Assembly: GCA_034717985.1 (NCBI GenBank)
Contig: JAYEMH010000005.1
Coordinates: 1 to 52,660, forward strand
DNA from: JAYEMH01 sp034717985 [NCBI: Candidatus Ratteibacteria bacterium]
Lineage (GTDB): Bacteria; CAZDME01; JAYEMH01
Length of the DNA stretch: 52,660 bases
Direction of reading: 5' to 3'
Shown here: piece by piece, positions 6,562 through 14,628 of the stretch
How positions within the stretch are numbered: position 1 is the first letter of the stretch
Layout: the number at the start of each line of letters is the position of its first letter
The notes under the pieces: generated by a model
What the model was told of the DNA's origin: nothing
The model's database searches: none
The model's input: only the letters and a program-made list of their open reading frames with translations
Position numbers and translations under genes: made by a program

Positions 6562-7590
6562 CTAAAACTCCAATTTTTCTACGGCCTTATCTATATGCTC
6601 ATCGGCAAGATGTGAATATATCATCGTTGTCTCTATATCTGCATGCCCCATCAGCTTCTTTACCGTAGGTAAATCCACCCCTTTCATAACCAGATGACTG
6701 GCAAAGGTATGGCGAAGGGTATGTAGCTTTGTAACATCCGGGAAACCAGAACGTTTAGTCAATCGCATAAGCCTTTTTCTTAATCGGTTATTCTCGATGG
6801 GATTCCCTTTGCCATCGTGAAATACTAAATTGCCTTTTTTGTTTTTCTCCTTCTGCTTTTTGAGAAGGTTAAATAATCCGTTGTTTAAAGGTATTTGTCT
6901 TTCATCCGTTTTAGGACTCCAGCCCTTCTTAACGGCTATTTTGATTTTTCTTCTATTTAAGTCTATATCTGTCCACTCAAGGTTTTGCAATTCACTTTTT
7001 CTCATCCCGGTATTTAAGAAAGTATAAAATATTGGATATTCCCATTCATTACAATTCTCTAATAAGATTTTACATTCTTCCTCTGAAAGAAATCTTGGGG
7101 CAATATGGTTTGTAATCTTTAACATTTTGACACTTTCGGTGGGATTTTCTTTCGTATAGCCCCAGGTTTTGGCCAGATTAAACACTGCCCGCAAGGTCTG
7201 CAACTCCATATTTATAGTTTTGTTTTGTGCCCTCTGGTCAAAACGAAATTTTTTATAATCTTCAAATGTTTTAGGGTTAAGATGGGATATCTTGGCAATA
7301 AAAGGGTGATGGGCTAAAAATCTCTTAAAATTATCTACAATAGCCCGGTATCTTTTTTGCGTGGAGGGGGTATGATTAGTTTGTGAATAAGAGAAGAAAT
7401 CGCTGAATAACTTATTTAGATTTTCGTCTTTTTTTTCAAAACCTGCTTCACCTTTGGCAATTTTAACTTCTACATCTTTTAATGCCAATTCAGCGATTTT
7501 TTTTGAAGCGCCTATTATTTTTCTGATTCGCCTACCGTTTATCCGGAAGTCAATAAAATACTTCCCATTCTTTTTCCGAAGAGTTGCCAC
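6562..7590 (-). CDS. Tyrosine recombinase/integrase of the element
   Basis: 342 residues. Residues 1-50 form an arm-binding-like domain (MATLRKKNGKYFIDFRI), about 60-155 the SAM-like core-binding domain, and about 165-340 the catalytic domain. Catalytic residues are R197 (NTGMRKSEL), probably K227, H290 and R293 (LHTLRHTF), H316 (LMGH) and the nucleophile Y325 (TMIYSHL), so the enzyme looks intact. GTG start with GAGG upstream. It lies next to the intact tRNA-Ser and presumably catalyses exchange between the 20 bp tRNA-end sequences. The promoter at 7666-7694 and an arm-like site at 7635-7650 just upstream suggest autoregulation. Confidence 0.95.
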   Translation of the reverse strand: MATLRKKNGKYFIDFRINGRRIRKIIGASKKIAELALKDVEVKIAKGEAGFEKKDENLNKLFSDFFSYSQTNHTPSTQKRYRAIVDNFKRFLAHHPFIAKISHLNPKTFEDYKKFRFDQRAQNKTINMELQTLRAVFNLAKTWGYTKENPTESVKMLKITNHIAPRFLSEEECKILLENCNEWEYPIFYTFLNTGMRKSELQNLEWTDIDLNRRKIKIAVKKGWSPKTDERQIPLNNGLFNLLKKQKEKNKKGNLVFHDGKGNPIENNRLRKRLMRLTKRSGFPDVTKLHTLRHTFASHLVMKGVDLPTVKKLMGHADIETTMIYSHLADEHIDKAVEKLEF

Positions 7591-7634
7591 ATTTTCCTCA
7601 CTTCTTCAACTGCCCCTAAGCCCTTTAAATTATG

Positions 7635-7650
7635 GGCACCACTTGGGCAT
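7635..7650 (+). promoter_or_regulatory. Putative integrase arm-type site, integrase end
   Basis: GGCACCACTTGGGCAT, similar to the site at 264-279 near the other end. It lies between the integrase promoter and start codon, where bound integrase could repress its own transcription. Inference. Confidence 0.4.
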
Positions 7651-7665
7651 TAAGCCTTTGAGAAA

Positions 7666-7694
7666 AATATAGCATATCCATAACTCCTTGTCAA
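7666..7694 (-). promoter_or_regulatory. Integrase promoter
   Basis: On the minus strand TTGACA (7689-7694), a 17 bp spacer and TATATT (7666-7671), about 75 bp upstream of the GTG start. The hexamers are identical to those of the small-RNA promoter at the far end of the element. Confidence 0.7.
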
Positions 7695-7724
7695 TCAAAA
7701 AGTTATGATACTGTATTATTGCAT

Positions 7725-7744
7725 TGGCGGAGAGGGAGGGATTC
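7725..7744. repeat. tRNA-side attachment-site copy
   Basis: Second copy of the 20 bp repeat also found at 108-127. It comprises the CCA end, discriminator, 3' acceptor strand and part of the T arm of tRNA-Ser(CGA), so integration restores a functional tRNA. Confidence 0.9.
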
Positions 7745-7813
7745 GAACCCCCGTGACTTTTCAGTCAAGACGATTTCGAGTCGTCCCCGTTATGACCACT
7801 TCGGTACCTCTCC
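7725..7813 (-). tRNA. tRNA-Ser (anticodon CGA)
   Basis: 89 nt including an encoded CCA. The acceptor stem is GGAGAGG/CCTCTCC, the anticodon stem GACGA/TCGTC encloses loop CTCGAAA (anticodon CGA, reads UCG), a long variable arm (TGACT/AGTCA) is present as required for class II tRNA-Ser, and the T arm has GGTTCGAATCC. It is the integration target of the element to its left. Confidence 0.95.
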
Positions 7814-7851
7814 ATATCGTCTGCTTACTATATCACAAATCTATCGGGAAA

Positions 7852-8370
7852 TCAAAGGAAGTCGGTTTCTAATCCTTTGGCCATAAGATATCCTCTTGCT
7901 CTTTCAGCCAATCTGTATCGAGACACAATCTTCCAGAAAGCTCTGCTATGATTGGGTTCGATTATATGCGCCATCTCATGGAAAACAACATAATCCCTTA
8001 CCCAGGGCGGCATCTCGAGAAGACGATGTGATATCCGAATAGTCCTTGCCTCATAATTACAACAGCCAAACTTTTTATGCTGGTCGGTGACATACTCTAT
8101 TCCTTTAATCTTTAACCTGCCGCCAAAGTATCTTTCGTTTAACCTTTCCGCTATATCTCTCAGGTCTTCCTTGGCATTGAGCTCCTTCTTGAGTGTTCTC
8201 CTTTCAAATCGTTTCTTAAAATTATTAATAACCTTCTCAAGTCTAACCTCTGATATATCGGCTGGGGCATTGATATACATTGTATCCTCAACAAAACGCG
8301 CGCCAATTGTTTTCCGCCGCTTACTACTTCGGCTAATTTTTACTTCCATTATTCTCTCGCATCTATTCAT
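7852..8370 (-). CDS. YgjP/SprT-like zinc metallopeptidase
   Basis: About 172 residues. The catalytic helix VVFHEMAHIIEPNHSRAFW gives HExxH with a third ligand in NHSRAFW, as in YgjP (DUF45) family proteins. The reading frame is open further upstream, but that part overlaps the pcm gene, so a start at ATG 8370 (MNRCERI) or 8349 (MEVKISRSSKRRKT) is preferred; neither has a strong ribosome binding site. Substrate unknown. It follows pcm by about 20 bp and is probably cotranscribed with it. Confidence 0.8.
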   Translation of the reverse strand: MNRCERIMEVKISRSSKRRKTIGARFVEDTMYINAPADISEVRLEKVINNFKKRFERRTLKKELNAKEDLRDIAERLNERYFGGRLKIKGIEYVTDQHKKFGCCNYEARTIRISHRLLEMPPWVRDYVVFHEMAHIIEPNHSRAFWKIVSRYRLAERARGYLMAKGLETDFL

Positions 8371-8390
8371 CACTCCGGACAAAAGCGGCT

Positions 8391-9143
8391 TTAGTAATCG
8401 GAGACCCCTTGACCGGTCATCGGCACAAACCTGACCGGAATAATACTTTTGGTTTTTATCCGGCCATTTAGCTTTTCTACCAACTTTAATTCCTGCCAAT
8501 GAACACCCAGCGGAACAACCATCCTCCCCCCTTCGGCCAATTGTTCAATAAGGGGTTGAGGTATATCCGGCGGGGCGCAGGTGATAATAATTGCCTCAAA
8601 AGGTGCATATTCCTCCCAACCGAGATATCCATCGCCACACTTGACCTTAATATTTTCATAACCCAATTCCTTAAGGAGTTTTTCTGCTCGCTTGGCTAAT
8701 GGCTCTACTATTTCAATGCTGTATACCTCTTTTGTCAGTTCAGCTAATATAGCCGCTTGATAGCCGGAGCCGGTCCCGATTTCTAAAACCCTCTCATCGC
8801 CTTTCAATCTCAACAGGTCAGTCATCAAGGCGACAATATAGGGTTGGGAGATTGTTTGACTTTCGCCGATAGGCAAAGGTTTATCCATATAAGCAAGGTG
8901 GCGATATTGGGGTGGCACAAATAGATGCCTCTTTACCCTGCGCATTGCCTTTAACAAGGCTCTATTTTTAATGCCCCTTGCTTCGATTTGCGAACTGACC
9001 ATTTCTTCGCGCCGGTTATTGAAATCCAAATCCGACCGGGTAGAGACTTCAGCAAAACCAATTTTGCCAATCAAAATCAATAAAAATAAAATTAGTCCCC
9101 AGAATAAATTCTTATTTCTTAAACTCCAGCTTTTGCTTAGCAT
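8391..9143 (-). CDS. Protein-L-isoaspartate O-methyltransferase, exported form
   Basis: 250 residues. It transfers a methyl group from SAM to abnormal L-isoaspartyl residues, starting their repair. The SAM-binding motif VLEIGTGSGYQAA and the family sequences FVPPQYRHLAYMDKPLPIG and TISQPYIVA are present. Residues 10-31 form a hydrophobic segment ending GFAEVS, a likely cleavable signal peptide, so the enzyme would act in the periplasm, as some Pcm paralogs do, although SAM supply there is unclear. The ATG start overlaps the flavodoxin gene by 7 bp. Confidence 0.9.
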   Translation of the reverse strand: MLSKSWSLRNKNLFWGLILFLLILIGKIGFAEVSTRSDLDFNNRREEMVSSQIEARGIKNRALLKAMRRVKRHLFVPPQYRHLAYMDKPLPIGESQTISQPYIVALMTDLLRLKGDERVLEIGTGSGYQAAILAELTKEVYSIEIVEPLAKRAEKLLKELGYENIKVKCGDGYLGWEEYAPFEAIIITCAPPDIPQPLIEQLAEGGRMVVPLGVHWQELKLVEKLNGRIKTKSIIPVRFVPMTGQGVSDY

Positions 9144-9625
9144 AATTGACTATATTTAATTTTTATCTGCTCTTTCACTAAATTTTGCTTATCAACCTTT
9201 GATTCCTGAATAGAAAATTTAAAAACTCTCTTTGCTCCCCTGTCTTTTACTTCTTTTTCCATTATGTCTAAACAACGTCTTACCCCCACCCCGCTCCCAT
9301 AAGTAACAAATAAAATAACATCTTTACCCTCTATGCCTTTACATTCATTTAAATATCTATTCATCGCCGGAACCGGTGCAAAAGCCCAAACCGGCGTTCC
9401 CAGACAAATAAGAGCGTATTCCGAAAGGTCTGTCTTGGCCGCTTTGAGTTTCGCTTTTGCTCTTCTAAATGCCCGCACCGCTTGAGTAAAAAAGGCATTT
9501 GGTTCATCAATGGCCTCTAATTTAATTACCTCAACAAAGCCGTCTTCTTTAATATGTTCACTTAATATTTCGGCAACCCTGGCCGTATTCCCTGTATGAG
9601 AGTAATAAATAATAATTGATTTCAT
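9137..9625 (-). CDS. Flavodoxin family protein
   Basis: 162 residues from the ATG at 9625, which has GGAGG five bases upstream. The FMN phosphate loop IIIYYSHTGNTARVAE is at the N terminus, followed by LICLGTPVWAFAPVPAMNRYL around the isoalloxazine and a VTYGSGVGVRRC segment. This is the long-chain flavodoxin/NAD(P)H-dependent reductase-like type. Likely a cytoplasmic electron carrier or quinone reductase; partner unknown. Overlaps pcm by 7 bp. Confidence 0.85.
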   Translation of the reverse strand: MKSIIIYYSHTGNTARVAEILSEHIKEDGFVEVIKLEAIDEPNAFFTQAVRAFRRAKAKLKAAKTDLSEYALICLGTPVWAFAPVPAMNRYLNECKGIEGKDVILFVTYGSGVGVRRCLDIMEKEVKDRGAKRVFKFSIQESKVDKQNLVKEQIKIKYSQLC

Positions 9626-9702
9626 TCCATCCTCCAATTTTTGTTTATTAAATCCTGTGAATTACACCTGCCGGGCGGTGGTATTACAATGTTAACGCGG
9701 AG

Positions 9703-11127
9703 TTAGCGTAATCGTTGAATATCTCTTTCTACAACTAAATTATCTGTCATTCTTAACCATTCGATTACAAGCTTTTTATATGACATATTGTGTAGTATCT
9801 TATTGAAACGATTATTGTCAAAAACATTCACTGCATCAATATAATCGTTGAGCGTTATTTTCCCAAATGAATAATTCTCCGTTTCATCTTTCAAAACTGA
9901 TTTTGCGAGGGCGATTTTTTCTTTGGCAATACTCAAAAGCTCTTTTTCGCTCTCCATCCCAATAGATAAATTTTTAATATCTGTGTATAGTTTAAAATGC
10001 GTGCCGACGGCAGATAGTTTTGTCTTCTCCAAGGCGATCTTCGCGGTTTCGTATTCAGCCTTCTCTACCTGTCCAGGAAACGGCCACTCTATTGATAAGC
10101 CCGCATAAGCCGTATTATCTTCATTTTTTATGCCCCAATCTTTTCCTTTAACCTTGCAGCCTAAAAGCAAATCTATCGACGGCAAAAGAGCATTGGCATC
10201 TTCATTAACCTTTAATGAGCTTTTTTCTTCCAACAGATTAAGCATCTTATAGGTTCGGCTTTCTTTCTCGAAAACTCCGTAATCCTCGTTAAATGAAATT
10301 GTAATCTCATCATAGAGATAAGGTTCTTTTGGTATTATTTCCTCGTTCCCTTCCAAGCGAATCGCTTTCTTAACAAAGTTAAGGGCCTTGTCGTATTCTT
10401 TTTTAAGTTCAATAAGCTTTTCCCTTTTAGCCAAAACCTGCAAACTGATTTTATTGACATCGATAGGAAGCGCTATACTAGCCTTCCGGCGTTCTCTAAT
10501 ATTACCTAATAATTTCGTGTTTTCCTGATAAGAGGACTCACCTATCTTTAAATTTTCATATGCTTGGTACCAATCGTAGTAACCCGCGATGAGAACGGCT
10601 AAATAGTCTTCATAAGCCTCAACGATTTGATGCCTGGCAACGTCAATTTCAATACCGATAATTTTATCTTGCAGTTTAGTAGCCTTACCAAAGGCGTTTT
10701 TCGCTATTGGCTGGGACACCTCAAATGTAAATTCGGACGTGCTTTCTGTTGATGTATAGGACGGTGTTACATCATACCCGGCCGTGAGGGTCGTGTCCAC
10801 GGAAGGGAATAATTTGCTAAGTGAGACACCGGCCTCTGTCTCTTCTCTATCCTGGCTTAGAATAAAATCATATTGGCCCTTAACCGAAAACACTATATCC
10901 CGGGCTGGAAGCCCTAAGTCTTTTTCATACTGCAATGAAAGCTCATTAATTAGAATTTTTTCGAATTCAGTATCTTTCCTTGTGGACAGATCGATGAACT
11001 CCCTGATTGAAAGCACAGTATTATTGTTTTGCTTTTGTATTTTAGGACCTTCTTCTGCAGCTAATTTTATTGAAACAAAAACAATCATTAAAACGACAAT
11101 TAATATTAGAACCTTTCTTTTTTGCAT
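9703..11127 (-). CDS. TolC-family outer-membrane efflux channel
   Basis: 474 residues. A signal peptide (RKVLILIVVLMIVFVSIKLAAEE) is followed by two halves of long helices interrupted by strands, the TolC/OEP pattern. It contains the family-like stretches FTFEVSQPIAKNAFGKATK and AYAGLSIEWPFPGQVEKAEY. It starts 3 bp after the RND pump gene, so the two form an operon and should work together in efflux across both membranes. The sequence is divergent from classical TolC. No adaptor gene is nearby. Confidence 0.8.
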   Translation of the reverse strand: MQKRKVLILIVVLMIVFVSIKLAAEEGPKIQKQNNNTVLSIREFIDLSTRKDTEFEKILINELSLQYEKDLGLPARDIVFSVKGQYDFILSQDREETEAGVSLSKLFPSVDTTLTAGYDVTPSYTSTESTSEFTFEVSQPIAKNAFGKATKLQDKIIGIEIDVARHQIVEAYEDYLAVLIAGYYDWYQAYENLKIGESSYQENTKLLGNIRERRKASIALPIDVNKISLQVLAKREKLIELKKEYDKALNFVKKAIRLEGNEEIIPKEPYLYDEITISFNEDYGVFEKESRTYKMLNLLEEKSSLKVNEDANALLPSIDLLLGCKVKGKDWGIKNEDNTAYAGLSIEWPFPGQVEKAEYETAKIALEKTKLSAVGTHFKLYTDIKNLSIGMESEKELLSIAKEKIALAKSVLKDETENYSFGKITLNDYIDAVNVFDNNRFNKILHNMSYKKLVIEWLRMTDNLVVERDIQRLR

Positions 11128-11130
11128 ATT

Positions 11131-14100
11131 TTAAATCCTTATAAGATTGGACAATTTATGTTCCAAGTCTTTTGAAAAAGAGTAAGCGCACGGAATAAGT
11201 ATTAAGGTAATAAGTGTTCCAAAAAGAAGCCCCCATGTCAATGCCAGCATCATCTCTGCAAGCATGGCGTCGTATCCGGTAAATCCATATGTGGTTGGCA
11301 GAAGACCCGCGACCGTCGTAAGCGTGGTGAGTATAACTGCCTTTAACCTGGTCTTTGCTATGGAAGAAATTTGTTCATCTGAGCCTTCTTTTCCCCGGGT
11401 CTTATCGAATTTCTTTTCTAATTTTACAAGCATGATAATAGAATCATTAACAACAACGCCTGCCAATCCTATCGCTCCAATAGCCGCAAAAAAGCCAAAC
11501 AAGACTTTACCGTGCAGCCAGAAGGCAAGCACTATCCCCACAACACCGAATGGAATTGCCAGCATGATAATAATAGGCTTGGTCAATGAGTTTAATAACA
11601 GAACCAGAACTATATATATAAATAAAACTGCCATAATTACAGCATTGGTAAAATCCCCTTTGGATTCACGCGTATCTTTCACTTCTCCTTCGAAATTAAG
11701 AAGGGTCGTAGGGTATTTAGATAAAATTTCGGGAAATTCCTTGTTTTCAAAATCTTCAGCTATTTCAACAGGGGTTAAATCCGCCCCGGCCTTTATATCG
11801 GAAAAGACTGTTGTAATCCTTTTGGCGTCTTTCCTTTCAATAGAATTAGGGGTGGAGGTTTTCTTAACATCAACTATATCCCTTAAAGGAACCAGATAAT
11901 TCCTGGTATTCTCTATCGGGATATCAAGAATTTTCTCGATATCGACTTTTGCCTGCTCAACAATAGTAAAACGAACGTCTATTTCTTCATCACCTTGCAG
12001 CAACTCGTAAATAACCGTTCCTTCAAGGGCGGCTCTTAAAGTAGAGGCAACATCACCCGAATTTATAGACAAGCTTTTAATCTTTTCGCGGTCGAGGCTG
12101 ATTTTATATTCCGAGTTTTGCAAAGGGCGGTCTATTTCAACATTTTCAAGTGCGGGATGCTGTTTCATTGACAGGGCAAGCTGTTCAGCTATCCCCTCTC
12201 TTATTTCATTATCATTTTCCTGGATAATTAGCTCTATCGGGCTTCCGCTGGCATGACCCCATCTGCTTTTGACGGCTTTTACCTCTTTAAGATCTTTAAT
12301 ATCTGTAAATTGCTTTTCCCACTCTTTAATAAGCCAGTCTGCTGACTTCCTGCGTTTTTCCTTGGGCAGAATTTCAATTCTCATCCGGAATTTATTCTCT
12401 TCAATCGCTCTGCCCCATCTGTTTCTAGCAATCCGTGTTCTAAAACCTATTACTTCTTTTCCGAGATACGGGGCAATGATATCCTCAACCTGCTTTGTCA
12501 GTTCGGCAGTTTCATGTCTGTCTGCCTGGGGAGATGCCTCGCCGGTTAAACGAATTTCCCTTGTTTCTTCACGCGGAAACATAACATACTTCATCTTTGT
12601 TTTGACGATATATCCGGAAAAAATAAAGAGTACGATAAAAGCTGTAAATATAAACAATTTGAAAGGCAGAATCTTCTTTAGAATCTTCCCGTAAGAATCT
12701 TCAACTTTATTAAACCAGTGTGCTTTCTCTTTCTTAGGCATTGTCTTCCTGTGTTTACCTGAAAGTTTACTGAATATCGGGAAATCCAGGTGCATATGTC
12801 CGGGAAGTATCAACAGTGATTCAAAAAGGCTCGCCCCGAGCATACAAAATATAACCGGTGGAATATATACAAGCATCTTGCCAAACCGGGCGCGAAAGAA
12901 GAATAGAGGGACAAAAGCAATGCATGTAGTGAGAATACTTGCGACTATGGGAGTAAAAACAAATGCTGTCCCTTTAACGGTAGCTTGTTCGGATGACAGG
13001 CCTTCCGAACGCAATCGAGTTATATTTTCCGACACCACAATAGCATCATCAACGATCATGCCTAAAACTATAATAACGGCGGCGAGGGTTATATTGTTTA
13101 TCGTGTAGCCTATCATTACCATGCAAATCATCGAAAAGCAAAGCGTAAAAGGTATACCCACTGCCACCCAGACAGCGGATCTGAAATTCAGGAAAACAAA
13201 GAGCATAATGAGTATCAATATGAATCCTATAGAACCGTTCGTTACAACAAGAGATAACCTGTTTTTTAAATCCACAGATTCATCATCAAGGGTAGTAAGC
13301 TCAATCCCCGTATCCTTGAGACTGTTCTTTTGGAAGTCCTTAATTTGCTTTTTTACAGCTTCAAGCGCCTCGAGTATCCCGTAAGAAGTATTTTTAACTA
13401 CTCTTAGCATTATTCCTTCGTGGCCGTTAACCTTGATTATCGCCTTATTCTTCTTAAAGCCGCGATTAATATCAGCTACTTCTTTGAGTCTTACAACCTG
13501 ACCCTCAAAACCTCCCTGTATTATAAGGTCTTCCAATTTATCAACTGTATCAAGCTCGGAGAGTAGTGTTACTTTCGGTTCGCTTTTTGTTTCTATATTT
13601 CCGGCAGGCTGACGAACATGGTTGTTTTTAACTTCCTCCATTACAGTATTAAAAGGTATATTGAATTTCCTCAATTTCTCCGGCCTAACCATTATCCGTA
13701 TCTCTTCCTGCAGATAACCGGATTTTTCAATGCTGTTTATTTCGGGCAGATTCAGAAACTGCTGCTCCAGAGTATATGCATACTGCTGCAGCCGTTTGCG
13801 TGATTTAGTATCAAGAAGATGTCTTTGTGTATCGATTAAAGCTACATCTATAATAGCCATTTTTGTAGTCTTCCATACATGTACCTCTGGATCATCGATG
13901 ACATCATCAGGAAGATTTACATCCAGCGCCGCACTTCTTAGTTCCATCAAGGCTTCATCAAGATTAGAATAGTCCTGTTCAAACTCTACAGTTATATTAG
14001 CACCTCCGTCGGTGGAAGTGCTTGTAATCCTGTAAATACCATCAATACCTCTTACCTGTTCTTCGAAGGGTTTGGTAACAAAATGTTCGACTTCTTCGGC

Positions 14101-14271
14101 AGTTGCGCCAGGATAACTTGCTGTTATGTTCGCATGGTCAAAGTCAATATCCGGCATTTCCTCCTTGCCTGTGTTGTTCCAGGCAAATATACCACCAATC
14201 AAAACAGCGATTAGGATAAGATTGGTAAGAAGATGTCTTCCGGCAAAATAAGCTATTATTTTCTCTATCAT
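11131..14271 (-). CDS. RND efflux transporter permease (AcrB-like)
   Basis: 1046 residues, normal RND length. N-terminal TM1 is followed by PDIDFDHANITASYPGATAEEVE, a large periplasmic loop, TM2-6 with the proton-relay DD in GMIVDDAIVVSENI (TM4), a second loop and TM8-12 (GVVVNDSIIMLV, LTTLTTVAGLLP). It uses the proton gradient to expel substrates and is probably a trimer in the inner membrane. It resembles the divergent efflux RND permease group rather than classical AcrB. Cotranscribed with the TolC-like gene. A periplasmic adaptor gene is missing from this locus. Confidence 0.9.
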   Translation of the reverse strand: MIEKIIAYFAGRHLLTNLILIAVLIGGIFAWNNTGKEEMPDIDFDHANITASYPGATAEEVEHFVTKPFEEQVRGIDGIYRITSTSTDGGANITVEFEQDYSNLDEALMELRSAALDVNLPDDVIDDPEVHVWKTTKMAIIDVALIDTQRHLLDTKSRKRLQQYAYTLEQQFLNLPEINSIEKSGYLQEEIRIMVRPEKLRKFNIPFNTVMEEVKNNHVRQPAGNIETKSEPKVTLLSELDTVDKLEDLIIQGGFEGQVVRLKEVADINRGFKKNKAIIKVNGHEGIMLRVVKNTSYGILEALEAVKKQIKDFQKNSLKDTGIELTTLDDESVDLKNRLSLVVTNGSIGFILILIMLFVFLNFRSAVWVAVGIPFTLCFSMICMVMIGYTINNITLAAVIIVLGMIVDDAIVVSENITRLRSEGLSSEQATVKGTAFVFTPIVASILTTCIAFVPLFFFRARFGKMLVYIPPVIFCMLGASLFESLLILPGHMHLDFPIFSKLSGKHRKTMPKKEKAHWFNKVEDSYGKILKKILPFKLFIFTAFIVLFIFSGYIVKTKMKYVMFPREETREIRLTGEASPQADRHETAELTKQVEDIIAPYLGKEVIGFRTRIARNRWGRAIEENKFRMRIEILPKEKRRKSADWLIKEWEKQFTDIKDLKEVKAVKSRWGHASGSPIELIIQENDNEIREGIAEQLALSMKQHPALENVEIDRPLQNSEYKISLDREKIKSLSINSGDVASTLRAALEGTVIYELLQGDEEIDVRFTIVEQAKVDIEKILDIPIENTRNYLVPLRDIVDVKKTSTPNSIERKDAKRITTVFSDIKAGADLTPVEIAEDFENKEFPEILSKYPTTLLNFEGEVKDTRESKGDFTNAVIMAVLFIYIVLVLLLNSLTKPIIIMLAIPFGVVGIVLAFWLHGKVLFGFFAAIGAIGLAGVVVNDSIIMLVKLEKKFDKTRGKEGSDEQISSIAKTRLKAVILTTLTTVAGLLPTTYGFTGYDAMLAEMMLALTWGLLFGTLITLILIPCAYSFSKDLEHKLSNLIRI

Positions 14272-14442
14272 AACTATTAGTATATGGTTTTATGCCTGTA
14301 ATTGAAGGGAAGGAAGCGCCGGTTTCGTAGCGAGTATGTCCCTATATTCTTATTGGAAGTATACCCCCTCGCCTAAACATTCAAAAAATCTCTACGATAT
14401 TTTTTAAATAGGCTTCGGGATAGTTTTCCTTCGCAAAACTTA

Positions 14443-14532
14443 TGGCGGAGGAGAGAGGATTCGAACCCCTGAGAGTCTTTCGACTCTAACGGTTTTCAAG
14501 ACCGCCGCCTTCAACCGCTCAGCCACTCCTCC
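14443..14532 (-). tRNA. tRNA-Ser (anticodon TGA)
   Basis: 90 nt with encoded CCA. Acceptor stem GGAGGAG/CTCCTCC, anticodon loop CTTGAAA (anticodon TGA, reads UCA/UCG), a long variable arm (AGAGTC/GACTCT) and T loop GGTTCGAATCC. It is adjacent to serS, whose product charges it. Confidence 0.95.
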
Positions 14533-14564
14533 GTACTTCCCGTTTGCCAGTTTGCCTGTTCTCC

Positions 14565-14628
14565 TGTTAACCGGTTAACTGGTTAACTGGTTAACTGGTT
14601 AACTGGCCAGCCGGACAACTGGTTAACT
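14565..14628. repeat. GGTTAACT octamer microsatellite
   Basis: Four head-to-tail GGTTAACT units (14573-14604), a degenerate spacer and a fifth unit at 14621-14628, which runs into the serS stop codon. It looks like slippage expansion; GTTAAC is itself palindromic. Confidence 0.85.

Larger units (their letters stand above)
108..7724. mobile_element. Integrative element in tRNA-Ser(CGA), about 7.6 kb
   Basis: The element is bounded by the 20 bp direct repeats at 108-127 and 7725-7744. A tyrosine integrase gene lies next to the intact tRNA, the usual arrangement for tRNA-targeting islands. Its genes, all on the minus strand, are integrase, a two-gene cargo unit, SpoVG-like protein, CHC2 zinc-finger protein, P-loop ATPase, HTH protein, two paralogous small proteins, excisionase-like HTH protein and NYN nuclease. 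It is visibly more AT-rich than the chromosome to the right and lacks the palindromic repeats that fill the chromosomal spacers. No capsid, terminase large subunit, relaxase or conjugation gene is seen, so it resembles a phage-satellite-like or mobilisable island rather than a prophage or ICE. Identity as an integrated element is well supported; the satellite label is inference. Confidence 0.88.

Noticed and set aside
108-7724. Prophage
   Set aside because: No capsid, portal, large terminase, tail or lysis gene is present in 7.6 kb.
9628-9630. ATG at 9628-9630 (minus strand) as flavodoxin start
   Set aside because: Out of frame; the in-frame ATG at 9625 has GGAGG at the proper distance.
14443-14532. 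Second attachment site for the element at tRNA-Ser(TGA)
   Set aside because: Similarity to the att repeat is only the shared tRNA-Ser 3' end (TGGCGGAG); the 20 bp are not conserved.
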